Below, in pieces: positions 33,788 through 42,058 of a stretch of 64,000 nt of DNA. A program made the translations under genes and the position numbers. The notes beneath the pieces are model-generated. The model saw nothing but the letters and a program-made list of their open reading frames with translations, did no database searches and had not been told where the DNA came from. Numbering within the stretch: the first letter of the stretch is position 1; each line of letters starts with the position of its first letter. Origin of the DNA: Lacinutrix sp. 5H-3-7-4 (GTDB lineage Bacteria > Bacteroidota > Bacteroidia > Flavobacteriales > Flavobacteriaceae); NCBI RefSeq assembly GCF_000211855.2, contig NC_015638.1, forward strand, positions 1,488,001-1,552,000, given 5' to 3'.

Positions 33788-35854
33788 TTATTTTCTAAAT
33801 ACAGGTTTATCAAATAATAACCATTTAAAACGTATTCCAATTTCGTTAAAAGTAAATCCTGCAGCAGTGGCAGAGGCAATATTACTTCGTGTGCCAAATA
33901 AATTTGCTAAACAGCGGTCTGAAAATTTATAACCTAATTTACCTTGTATTCTGTATGTACTTTGGCTTTCGTCGTCGTTAATAAATTGTAATCCTGTGGC
34001 AGCAGTAAGCTCATAAAACCATTCTTTTGGTTTTGCTATATTTTCATCTTTAATAAGGTTTACAAAAACCTCGGCAGCATTAAAGGTCTCTGGCGAAAAG
34101 TAAATGCTTGGTACTTGGTCTTTAAAAGTAATGTACTGGTAGTTTAAACCTGCTTTAAGCGATGGTTTTGGTAAAATGTTATAATACAAAGAAGTAAACA
34201 ATAAGTTTCTGGCATTATTATCACTTTGTTTAGTATAAAAATATTGTGTAAACCATCCTAAATTAAAATTAGTATTTAAGCTATAATTAGCATAGTAGTT
34301 ATTTTGTACAATTTCACGATCTAGTAGCTCGGCATTAAAACTTTGTACCTCACGTTTATAACCAACGGTTAAATCTTGCAGCTTAAAGGGTTTTATGTTA
34401 AATGAAATATCTGCTAATACTTGAGTGTAATTATTTGTTGTAGCTTTAGCAGAAGTTAATCCAGCAGTGCCTTTTAAGGTTAAATTAGGAAGTAATTGAT
34501 ATGAAACACCAAAGCTAAAGTCATTTGATGTGGCGTCATTATTAGTAACAGGATTAGTTGTACTACGATAATTGTAACTCCCTAAAATTTTAAATTTTGT
34601 TGAAAACGGAAACTCTAAAGTATTATTAAAAGCAAAAGCTTCATTGTCTCCATTATCAAAACTATAAGAAACTTTACCTTCGTAAAAAGGTGTAAATGTT
34701 GTATTTAAATTTTTAATAAAGTTAGTTGCATCTTTTTGGTTATTGTAAAAGGTTAATGTGTTTTCAGCAGATTTGTAAGCATCTTCATATTTCCCTAATG
34801 CTTTTAATGCATTTGCGTTACCTAAGTTTCCATCAAATGATGTGCTGTCATTTACCAAAATTTGATTGTAATCTGTAACACTTTTTTTAAAATCGCTTTT
34901 ATAAATATTAAGTGTTGCCCGTAAAGCTAAAACCCAATTGTCATTAGGTTTAGTTTCAATTAAATTCGTGATAAGCGTATTTGCAGCTTTATATTTTTTA
35001 TTCCAAATTAAGGCTTGTGCATAACGCTCTGTAGTTTGTTGCTTTAGAGTAGCGTTTGTAGTTTTATTTAAAGCTTCATAAGCTTGTGTGCTTAAGTCAA
35101 TCGCATCTTTTTCTTTTCCTTTTAAGTGAGATACTAATGCTAAACCATTTAAAGCTGTTATTTTATTTTCTGGATTTTTAGCTAAAATGGTATAGGTTTC
35201 TTTAGCATCGTCATACCTATTTGCTATTAAATATAAATTGGCTAGGTTTAATAAAGTGTCTTTGTCATTTTTAAAAAGCGCTAAACTTTTTTTAAGTAAT
35301 ATTTCAGCTTCATCATACTGTTGTGCTTGCTGTTTTTGGTAGGCATAACCTAAATACATGTATTTTTTAGACGTTAATGCATTTGGGTTTCCAGGAGAAA
35401 CCTCTAAAGCTTTGTCAACATATTTTAAAGCATTTTCATATTCTTTTAAATTGGAAAGTGTGTTTGCATAACTTAATAATGCAGCAAAACTTTTTGGGTC
35501 TTCATTTATTAAGGTTTTAAAATAGGTTTTAGCTTTAGGAAAATTACTAGTCCATAATAAAGATTCTCCATAATTTAGTTTTACCTCAAAATCATTTGGG
35601 TAATCTGCTAAAAGCTTTGTAAATAAATTGTTGGCTTCATCAGGTTTTCCGTTTAGTCCAATAGCACGACCATAGCAAAGTCTAGCAGTTTTATTGTCTG
35701 GATACTGTTTTAAAATATTCTCAAAAAACTGTTCTGCTTTAGCGTACTTACCAGTTTCTAAATAGGTAAAACCTTCTTGCATATCTTGTGCAAGCCCAAG
35801 AAAAGCTGTAAATAATAAGGTGAGTAGGATTATAAATTTGAGTTTCATCTTCAA
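33788..35854 (-). CDS. TPR protein with C-terminal outer-membrane beta-barrel (PelB/BcsC/PgaA-like exporter)
   Basis: A 688-residue protein: signal peptide (IILLTLLFTAFLGLAQ), about ten tetratricopeptide repeats at 25-385 (TYLETGKYAKAEQFFENIL, KTARLCYGRAIGLNGKPDEA, YENALKYVDKALEVSPGNP...), then a barrel at about 395-688 with many amphipathic strands, ending EIGIRFKWLLFDKPVFRK. TPR followed by a barrel is the architecture of outer-membrane polysaccharide exporters (BcsC, PgaA, PelB, AlgK/AlgE). Its place opposite a flippase/GT operon supports the role. Sequence identity to any one of these families is not obvious to me. Confidence 0.8.
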   Translation of the reverse strand: MKMKLKFIILLTLLFTAFLGLAQDMQEGFTYLETGKYAKAEQFFENILKQYPDNKTARLCYGRAIGLNGKPDEANNLFTKLLADYPNDFEVKLNYGESLLWTSNFPKAKTYFKTLINEDPKSFAALLSYANTLSNLKEYENALKYVDKALEVSPGNPNALTSKKYMYLGYAYQKQQAQQYDEAEILLKKSLALFKNDKDTLLNLANLYLIANRYDDAKETYTILAKNPENKITALNGLALVSHLKGKEKDAIDLSTQAYEALNKTTNATLKQQTTERYAQALIWNKKYKAANTLITNLIETKPNDNWVLALRATLNIYKSDFKKSVTDYNQILVNDSTSFDGNLGNANALKALGKYEDAYKSAENTLTFYNNQKDATNFIKNLNTTFTPFYEGKVSYSFDNGDNEAFAFNNTLEFPFSTKFKILGSYNYRSTTNPVTNNDATSNDFSFGVSYQLLPNLTLKGTAGLTSAKATTNNYTQVLADISFNIKPFKLQDLTVGYKREVQSFNAELLDREIVQNNYYANYSLNTNFNLGWFTQYFYTKQSDNNARNLLFTSLYYNILPKPSLKAGLNYQYITFKDQVPSIYFSPETFNAAEVFVNLIKDENIAKPKEWFYELTAATGLQFINDDESQSTYRIQGKLGYKFSDRCLANLFGTRSNIASATAAGFTFNEIGIRFKWLLFDKPVFRK

Positions 35855-35892
35855 GTTTTAATTCATTTGCAAGTTAAGCATTCATTTCCATT

Positions 35893-35961
35893 CATTCATC
35901 TACAGCAATTGTCTACTCGTCGAAATTCAACTGAATTTGAGATGATTACAATGCATCTTTG
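35893..35961 (+). promoter_or_regulatory. LytTR-box promoter of the STAS/flippase operon
   Basis: CATTCATC (35893-35900, followed by TACAG) and TACTCGTCGA (about 35914-35923) are repeats 21 bp apart. CATCTTTG (35954-35961; 7 of 8 to TAnnTTTG) starts 61 bp after the first box. The site lies between this operon and the divergent exporter gene and might affect both. Confidence 0.55.
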
Positions 35962-35987
35962 TTACTGTAATCAAGAATATAATAATT

Positions 35988-36266
35988 ATGACTTTACAGA
36001 TTTTAGAAAACAACGGTGTATTTTATTTAGAAGGAGATTTAATTGCAAATACAACAAGGTCCTTTATTATTTATTTTGAATATAAAATAAAAACAATGGA
36101 AGCTGTAACAGTTAATATTGAAAAATTAAATCTCATTGATAAAAATGGTGTTGCAGCACTTACAACTTTGCTAGCAAATGCATTAAGAGAAGAAAATAAA
36201 TTTGTTGTTACAGGAATTGGTTGTAAAGATATTTACGAAGATTTTAATTATCAAAATGTAGCTTAA
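35988..36266 (+). CDS. STAS-like domain protein, copy 1
   Basis: A 92-residue protein with the alpha/beta pattern of STAS domains (anti-sigma factor antagonists): N-terminal strands NNGVFYLEGDL, then VTVNIEKLNLIDKNGVAALTTLL, whose loop corresponds to the DSxG phosphorylation loop of SpoIIAA, and KFVVTGIG. The expected Ser is replaced (IDKNG), so phosphorylation there is unlikely. It ends IYEDFNYQNVA. A paralogue follows 24 bp downstream. Role unknown; both precede the flippase gene in one operon. Confidence 0.7.
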   Translation: MTLQILENNGVFYLEGDLIANTTRSFIIYFEYKIKTMEAVTVNIEKLNLIDKNGVAALTTLLANALREENKFVVTGIGCKDIYEDFNYQNVA

Positions 36267-36290
36267 ACAATAACTATTAAAATATATATT

Positions 36291-36569
36291 ATGGCACTTA
36301 CAATTACTCAACAAGATAATACCATTTTTTTAGAAGGTACATTAAATAACTCTACAATTAAAAATTTTAAAACTCATTTTGGTTTTGTTTTAAACGCACA
36401 CGCTGGTGTGACTTTAAATATTGAAAAAGTTACTGAAATTGATAATTCATCAATGATTACTTTAAAAGAAATATATAGAAATGCTGTTTTAAATAATAAT
36501 TTATTTTTTGTAGCAGGACCAAGAAGTGAAGAGATTTATGAAGATTTTCAATTTATGAATATCGCTTAA
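36291..36569 (+). CDS. STAS-like domain protein, copy 2
   Basis: A 92-residue paralogue of the preceding protein, of equal length and with the same end pattern (IYEDFQFMNIA). Its loop reads VTEIDNSSMITLKEI, with Ser present at the position that is phosphorylated in classic STAS antagonists. So one member of the pair may be regulated by phosphorylation and the other not. It lies 27 bp before the flippase gene. Confidence 0.7.
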   Translation: MALTITQQDNTIFLEGTLNNSTIKNFKTHFGFVLNAHAGVTLNIEKVTEIDNSSMITLKEIYRNAVLNNNLFFVAGPRSEEIYEDFQFMNIA

Positions 36570-36596
36570 TCTATAACGCATAACTCTATAATTAAA

Positions 36597-37835
36597 ATGC
36601 AAGCTTTAACCTTAACACGAAAAATATCTCCAGAACAACTATTTATGCTAAGTGTATTAGCTGTAAATGGAGGCAACTATTTGTACAACCTTATTTTAGG
36701 TCGTGTATTAGGGCCAGCGCAATTTGCAGATGCAGCAGTTTTAATAACGTTTTTGTTAGTGCTATCTTTTGTAGCTATGACATTCCAGTTAGTTACTGCA
36801 AAGTTTTCGGTAATTTTTGAAAATGAAACTTTTGCCAATTTTGTGGCAAAAATATATAAACATGCCACAATTGTAGGACTTGGTTTTGGAGCTTTAATAA
36901 TAGTATTTGCAAAACAATTACAAATAGTTTTTAACACCTCTTCTTCAAGTATGTTTACCATATTTGGAATAGGCGTGCCTCTTTATTTTCTAATGAGTGT
37001 TAATAGAGGTGTATTTCAAGGTAAAAAAGAATTTAAGTTTTTATCAATCACTTATCAAGCAGAAATGCTAAGCAGGTTGGTAATTACCTTAGGTTTAATT
37101 TTTTTATTTAACATACAATCATCTGTAGTAATTGCTATAGGTATTTTAATATCATTTGGTTTTGGGTTAATTCCTTTTAAATTTAAAAATATAAAGTTTA
37201 AAAATATATTGGCAATTGATGCAGCTGAATCTAAACAAGTTCGTAGCTTTTTTATAATCACTGCATTTTATGAACTAACACAAATAATAATTAACAATAG
37301 TGATATTCTTTTAGTTAAACATTACTTTGACTCTTATGATGCAGGATTATACGCGTCATTAGCCTTAATTGGTCGTATTGTTTACTTTATAGCCTGGATG
37401 TTTGTTATGTTATTATTACCAACAGTTGTGCAGTTAAAAAAAGAAGGTAAAGCAACAGCACCAATATTGTTTAAGTACGTTGGTTATATAGCAGGAATTG
37501 CAACAGCAATTATTATTGGTTGTGCATTATTTCCAAAAACAGCAATTACCATTTTATTTGGAGACAGTTATTTGGCAATGGCGCCATTGTTATGGAAGTA
37601 CGCCTTGGCAACCGGCTTGTTTGCTATATCAAACATATTTGCATACTACTATTTATCCTTAGACAGGTACATACCTGTTGTAATATCTGGAGTATTTGGA
37701 ATGCTTCAAATGGGTTTAGTAATATTTTTTCATGACAGTTTAGAGCAAGTAGTACACATGCAAATTATAGCCATGTCGTTATTACTTGTAATACAAATTA
37801 GTTTTTTTGCTTTCGACTCAAAGTTGAAACAATAA
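36597..37835 (+). CDS. MOP-superfamily polysaccharide flippase
   Basis: A 412-residue polytopic membrane protein with about 12 helices. The start is typical of Wzx/PelG-like transporters: LSVLAVNGGNYLYNLILGRVLGPAQFADAAVLI, with the conserved Asn/Gly/Arg residues of helix 1 and the LGP turn. It continues with RGVFQGKKEF near 140 and NNSDILLVKHYFDSYDAGLYASLALIGR near 235-262. It should move lipid-linked glycan units, or work with a synthase, in the inner membrane. The operon is STAS-STAS-flippase, ending in a strong terminator (37869-37899). Confidence 0.88.
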   Translation: MQALTLTRKISPEQLFMLSVLAVNGGNYLYNLILGRVLGPAQFADAAVLITFLLVLSFVAMTFQLVTAKFSVIFENETFANFVAKIYKHATIVGLGFGALIIVFAKQLQIVFNTSSSSMFTIFGIGVPLYFLMSVNRGVFQGKKEFKFLSITYQAEMLSRLVITLGLIFLFNIQSSVVIAIGILISFGFGLIPFKFKNIKFKNILAIDAAESKQVRSFFIITAFYELTQIIINNSDILLVKHYFDSYDAGLYASLALIGRIVYFIAWMFVMLLLPTVVQLKKEGKATAPILFKYVGYIAGIATAIIIGCALFPKTAITILFGDSYLAMAPLLWKYALATGLFAISNIFAYYYLSLDRYIPVVISGVFGMLQMGLVIFFHDSLEQVVHMQIIAMSLLLVIQISFFAFDSKLKQ

Positions 37836-37868
37836 AATTGAGTGTTTTTTTAGTTTATTTTGGTTGGA

Positions 37869-37899
37869 GGCTGTAGTTTTTTGCTACAGCCTTTTTTTT
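37869..37899 (+). terminator. rho-independent terminator after the flippase gene
   Basis: GGCTGTAG (37869-37876) pairs with CTACAGCC (37884-37891), followed by eight T. Confidence 0.9.
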
Positions 37900-37948
37900 C
37901 GTGTATTGTGTAAGTGCTTGGTAAATAACTAAATCTACAGTTTTTTAC

Positions 37949-38017
37949 CATTCGTCTATACGAAAATGCATTCCGTCTAAGGCTAATAGAATAACCCTTT
38001 TTTAATGCGCAAATTTG
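37949..38017 (+). promoter_or_regulatory. LytTR-box promoter of the GT4 gene
   Basis: CATTCGTC (37949-37956, then TATAC) and ATTCCGTCTA (about 37970-37979) are repeats 21 bp apart. CAAATTTG (38010-38017; 7 of 8) starts 61 bp after the first box. Confidence 0.6.
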
Positions 38018-38066
38018 TAATGTAATCAAGAAATAAGAAATTAAGAAAACTATAAATTGAGATATT

Positions 38067-39305
38067 ATGAAACTAGCAATTGTAACAGCATATCCACCAA
38101 GTAAAGTCACACTAAACGAGTATGCTTACCATTTGGTAAAGCATTTTAGACAAAAAGAAAATGTAACCGAAATAGTGTTACTTACAGATAAAACTGAAGG
38201 AGAAAAAGATATCGCGTTTACTGAAGCTGGATGTGAAATTACAGTAAAAGAATGTTGGGCGTTTAATAGTTATACTAACATAGTCAACGTTACCAAAGCT
38301 ATTAATGCAACCAAACCAGATGCTGTATTATTTAATTTGCAGTTCATGAAATTTGGTGATAAAAAAATAGCTGCAGCATTAGGTTTAATGTTGCCATTAG
38401 TTTGTAAGTTAAAAAACATACCAAACATAGTTTTATTACATAATATCCTTGAAGAAGTAGATTTAGGATCTGCAGGATTTACAAGTAACAAATTAATGCA
38501 AAAAGTATATGGTTTTATAGGTACTAGCTTAACTAAATTAATTTTACAAGCAGATACAGTTGCAGTAACCATGCAAAAATATGTTGACATTTTAGAGAAA
38601 AAATATAAAGTAAACAATGTAAATTTAATTCCGCATGGAACTTTTGAAGTTACAGAAGTACAACCTGATTATAAATTACCAAAAGGACCTTTACAAGTGA
38701 TGACTTTTGGGAAATTTGGTACTTACAAAAAAGTAGAAGGTATGATTGAAGCTGTAGAAAAAGTGAGAGCATCTACAGGATTAGATTTAGAAGTTGTAAT
38801 AGCAGGAACAGACAACCCAAATGTACCAGGTTATTTAGCAAAAGTACAAGAAGATTATAAACATGTGCCTCAATTACGCTTTACAGGTTATGTAGAAGAA
38901 GTAGAAGTACCAGTATTATTTAATGAAAGTGCAGTGGTAGTATTTCCATACACATCAACTACAGGAAGCTCAGGAGTTTTACACCAAGCAGGTAGCTATG
39001 GTAAAGCAGTAGTAATGCCAGATTTAGGAGATCTTGCTTTGTTGGTTAAAGATGAAGGTTATCAAGGTGAGTTTTTTGAGCCAACATCTATTGATAGTTT
39101 AGCTAAAGCAATTGAAGCTATTGTAACTAATGATGATTATAGAATTGAATTAGGGAAAACAAATTATAAAGCTGCAACTGCTTATCCAATGGAAAAAATT
39201 GCAAGTATGTATTTAAATAGTTTTGATAAAATAATTGAAAATAAAAAACCAGCTAAATCTAGAAAAAATCAAGCAATAGATATACAACCTACAACTATTG
39301 ATTAA
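38067..39305 (+). CDS. family 4 glycosyltransferase
   Basis: A 412-residue GT-B enzyme. The N-terminal acceptor domain opens KLAIVTAYPPSKVTLNEYAYHLV. The C-terminal donor domain has LQVMTFGKFGTYKKVEGMIEAVEKV, RFTGYVEEVEVPVLFNESAVVVFPYTST and the nucleotide-binding GSSGVLHQAGSYGKAVVMPDLGDL. The typical GT4 EX7E pair is modified: the E-rich end is replaced by SSGVLHQA, so the catalytic pattern is not standard. It is transcribed alone from a LytTR-box promoter, between the flippase operon and the convergent hydrolase operon. Confidence 0.9.
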   Translation: MKLAIVTAYPPSKVTLNEYAYHLVKHFRQKENVTEIVLLTDKTEGEKDIAFTEAGCEITVKECWAFNSYTNIVNVTKAINATKPDAVLFNLQFMKFGDKKIAAALGLMLPLVCKLKNIPNIVLLHNILEEVDLGSAGFTSNKLMQKVYGFIGTSLTKLILQADTVAVTMQKYVDILEKKYKVNNVNLIPHGTFEVTEVQPDYKLPKGPLQVMTFGKFGTYKKVEGMIEAVEKVRASTGLDLEVVIAGTDNPNVPGYLAKVQEDYKHVPQLRFTGYVEEVEVPVLFNESAVVVFPYTSTTGSSGVLHQAGSYGKAVVMPDLGDLALLVKDEGYQGEFFEPTSIDSLAKAIEAIVTNDDYRIELGKTNYKAATAYPMEKIASMYLNSFDKIIENKKPAKSRKNQAIDIQPTTID

Positions 39306-39329
39306 TAATGGTTTTTTTGTTCTTGACTG

Positions 39330-40844
39330 TTAGTGCGTAATATATTTAAACGAAGCCTTTTTTGTCCCATTTTTATCAATAAACCCAAAATGTTTTTGAA
39401 CATTTTTACGCCAAGGTAACCTACCTACTACATCATTAGGAACAGAAGTAAAGTCATATAAAGTCCAAGACATAAATTGTAAATTATTTGCTGCAATTTG
39501 TTCTTGGATTTTTTTATGGTAATTAGCTTGATCTTTATCTGAAGATCCAAAAGGTTTCCAAAAACCAGAATAAGAAGACATTCCAAACTCTTGCAAGACT
39601 AAGGGTTTGTTTGGTATTTCTTTTTTCATAGTTGTAATGGCTTCATCTAGTTTTTCTAGATCTTCATAGTAATGAAACGAAATAAAATCTACTTTATCTT
39701 TTAAAATAGTTGCACTTTCTGTATTAGACCAACCTATGGTTACAGGATGCACAGTATCTATTCCTTTTACCAAATCAATCATGTTATCTAACCATGCAAT
39801 AACGTTGTCTTTTCCTCTAGATTCAAAATCTAAATTAGGTTCGTTTTTAATGTCCCAAGCCAATAATGCCTTGTGGTTTTTAACCGCATTTACAATGCCT
39901 TCTGCATGCCTTTGGTTTAAGGTCCAACTCATCACATCATAATCGCCATAAAAATCAAAAAGCGTTAAAACCACTTTTAAATTATTAGTTGCTGCAAGAT
40001 CTAAAGTTTGTTTTAATTTGTCTACTTTTTTATAATCTATAGCAGCTTTACCAAAATCTTCATACTGCACAAATAATCTTACCGAATTTAAACCAGCATC
40101 TTTAATTATTTTAAAATCTTTAGCAATAGTATCTGTAGAAAAAGCATTGCCAAACATGTCCCAAGGATTGGCTTGCGGGTAGTAATTTATACCTTTAATG
40201 TTTAAACTATCAACAGCAATTTGTTTTGGTTGCTGCTTATAAATATCAGTTTCTTCTTTAACCAAATGTCTAATACGCCAAAAACCATCTTCAAGTAAAA
40301 ACACCATTTGGTAAGTTGAGGTTTCGGTAGTTTCTAAAACCAACGCATTGGCTTTAAATACACGCTTATACTCTATAACATTGCGGTCTGTAATGACTGC
40401 CATTTGTCCATCTTCACTAAAAAACTCTAATGTTGGGTTGTGTTTTAAAGTTGTGGCTTCTATAGTAATGTCTTGCTTTTTGTTTAAGTCTATAAATGCA
40501 AATAAATTTTCTCTTGCACTATCTGTATAGTAGTCTTTTATTCCGGCAGTTTTATTGGTTTTATAGGCTATTTGCTTAACATACCAAGCGTCTAAATAAT
40601 CGTTTTGTAAGGCATTTAGGTTTTCGTTATCCATTGGTCGTCCTTCGTTTTGTAAAGGTTCCCAATCTATTCTTGGTAAATATTGTTCTACTTTTTTAAT
40701 TTCGGTATGCAGCATCGTACTTCGGTCTGCTCCTGTATTTAGGTAACTAAATAATGCACTAACTCCAGAAATAATTAAGGCTACAAGCATAATATACGAG
40801 GCTATTAATATGGTGCGCATAATATTTTTATTAATACTTACCAT
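39330..40844 (-). CDS. membrane-anchored GH5-like glycoside hydrolase
   Basis: A 504-residue protein. One N-terminal transmembrane helix (about 10-32) and an NTF2/DUF-like domain (about 60-205) precede a clan A TIM-barrel hydrolase (about 215-500). The acid/base is predicted as E335 in WDIKNEPNLD and the nucleophile as E419 in VLQEFGMSS, 84 residues apart. Also visible are GINYYP, LNSVRLFVQYEDF and FISFHYYED. It probably trims or processes the polymer in the periplasm, as PelA, BcsZ or PslG do in other systems. It overlaps the Ig-like gene by 7 bp and is last in a three-gene operon. Confidence 0.85.
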   Translation of the reverse strand: MVSINKNIMRTILIASYIMLVALIISGVSALFSYLNTGADRSTMLHTEIKKVEQYLPRIDWEPLQNEGRPMDNENLNALQNDYLDAWYVKQIAYKTNKTAGIKDYYTDSARENLFAFIDLNKKQDITIEATTLKHNPTLEFFSEDGQMAVITDRNVIEYKRVFKANALVLETTETSTYQMVFLLEDGFWRIRHLVKEETDIYKQQPKQIAVDSLNIKGINYYPQANPWDMFGNAFSTDTIAKDFKIIKDAGLNSVRLFVQYEDFGKAAIDYKKVDKLKQTLDLAATNNLKVVLTLFDFYGDYDVMSWTLNQRHAEGIVNAVKNHKALLAWDIKNEPNLDFESRGKDNVIAWLDNMIDLVKGIDTVHPVTIGWSNTESATILKDKVDFISFHYYEDLEKLDEAITTMKKEIPNKPLVLQEFGMSSYSGFWKPFGSSDKDQANYHKKIQEQIAANNLQFMSWTLYDFTSVPNDVVGRLPWRKNVQKHFGFIDKNGTKKASFKYITH

Positions 40845-42058
40845 AGTTTGATTGTTTTAAATTGTTTTACTAATCCTGCAGTTTCTACACTAAAATCATA
40901 ATTTCCATGAGTGTAAATAGCAGGTTTTAATGTAAACGTAGCGTAGCCATTAAATGATGTTTTAGTTAATGTTTCTACTAATGTATTGTCTTTATATATT
41001 TTAAGTTTAATGTGTAGTCCATCCGGAATCATTTGTTGCATAAAACTTTGTAAAGGTCCAACGGTAACTAATCGATTCTTTTCAGAAAAAGTAACCTCAA
41101 AATCTTCAATAACTTGTTTGTAGCTTAAGGTAATGTTATTACTTTCAGACATACCATCAACATACGCTTTTATACTCCAAGTATCTGCATAATCTGGATG
41201 AATCATTTTTGATGTTGCAATACCATCAATGGTTGTGCCAGTTGTTTTTAAAACATACTGTTCTTGATTGGTAATAAAAAAGGTTACAAAAGTACCGTCA
41301 CTCACTACATTATTGTGTTCATCTTTTATAATAGAGGTTGTAAATGTAGTAATTTGATTTCCATCGGAATAGTTATGCGGTCTTCTGGCACTTATAGTAA
41401 ATCCAGTAGGAATTGCTGGCATAACATTAATGGTGAATTCTTTAGAATTGATGCCTAAACTTTCTGACGAAACCAACATACGACCACTTTCTTTTTTCGA
41501 ATAAATATTTCTGAAAGCAATAAGTTTATCTGTAAAAATATCATGCGTTTCTTCCTGAGTTAAAAACTGATGCTTCTCGTTTACTAAAGTGTTTTTTGGT
41601 ACAGGATTATCTAGAGAGTCTGTTGGAATAACAACCAACATGGTGTAATCTGTTCCACCAGCTTCAATGCTTGGAGGACCAATATAGGTTTCCATGGTTG
41701 CAACTTCAGCTTTAGGAAGTATGTTTAATGTTCCAGAAAGCGATTTGTTTGCATCTAAAATAGTCCAATTGATGACGCCAATTTTTTTGGTAATGTTTTC
41801 TGGAATGACATATTCTAGTGTATTGTTTTTTATTGTGGAAGTAATTAAAGTAGAACCATAACTATTAGAACAATACAATAGTGGTTTTTCTGCTTCTTGT
41901 GTATTTGAAAATTGTAAAACAGCGGTATTTCCAACTTCAAACTCGGTTTGTTTCGATAATAATTTAATGGCAACTGAAGCTTCGTTTTGTTGCGCAACTG
42001 CAAAGGATGACAATAAAATCAATCCTAAAAAAAACAGATATGTACGTTGTATTTGCAT
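40838..42058 (-). CDS. secreted protein with Ig-like (invasin/Big_1-type) domains
   Basis: A 406-residue protein with signal peptide (YLFFLGLILLSSFAVAQ) and repeated beta-sandwich modules. The one at about 225-310 reads GFTISARRPHNYSDGNQITTFTTSIIKDEHNNVVSDGTFVTFFI and has the Big_1 signature (T-x-V/I-K-D--N-V-DG-V-F). A second is at about 310-406. No catalytic residues are seen. Likely a periplasmic or surface scaffold of the same complex as its operon neighbours; start and stop overlap the upstream gene by one base (TAATG). Confidence 0.72.
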   Translation of the reverse strand: MQIQRTYLFFLGLILLSSFAVAQQNEASVAIKLLSKQTEFEVGNTAVLQFSNTQEAEKPLLYCSNSYGSTLITSTIKNNTLEYVIPENITKKIGVINWTILDANKSLSGTLNILPKAEVATMETYIGPPSIEAGGTDYTMLVVIPTDSLDNPVPKNTLVNEKHQFLTQEETHDIFTDKLIAFRNIYSKKESGRMLVSSESLGINSKEFTINVMPAIPTGFTISARRPHNYSDGNQITTFTTSIIKDEHNNVVSDGTFVTFFITNQEQYVLKTTGTTIDGIATSKMIHPDYADTWSIKAYVDGMSESNNITLSYKQVIEDFEVTFSEKNRLVTVGPLQSFMQQMIPDGLHIKLKIYKDNTLVETLTKTSFNGYATFTLKPAIYTHGNYDFSVETAGLVKQFKTIKLW

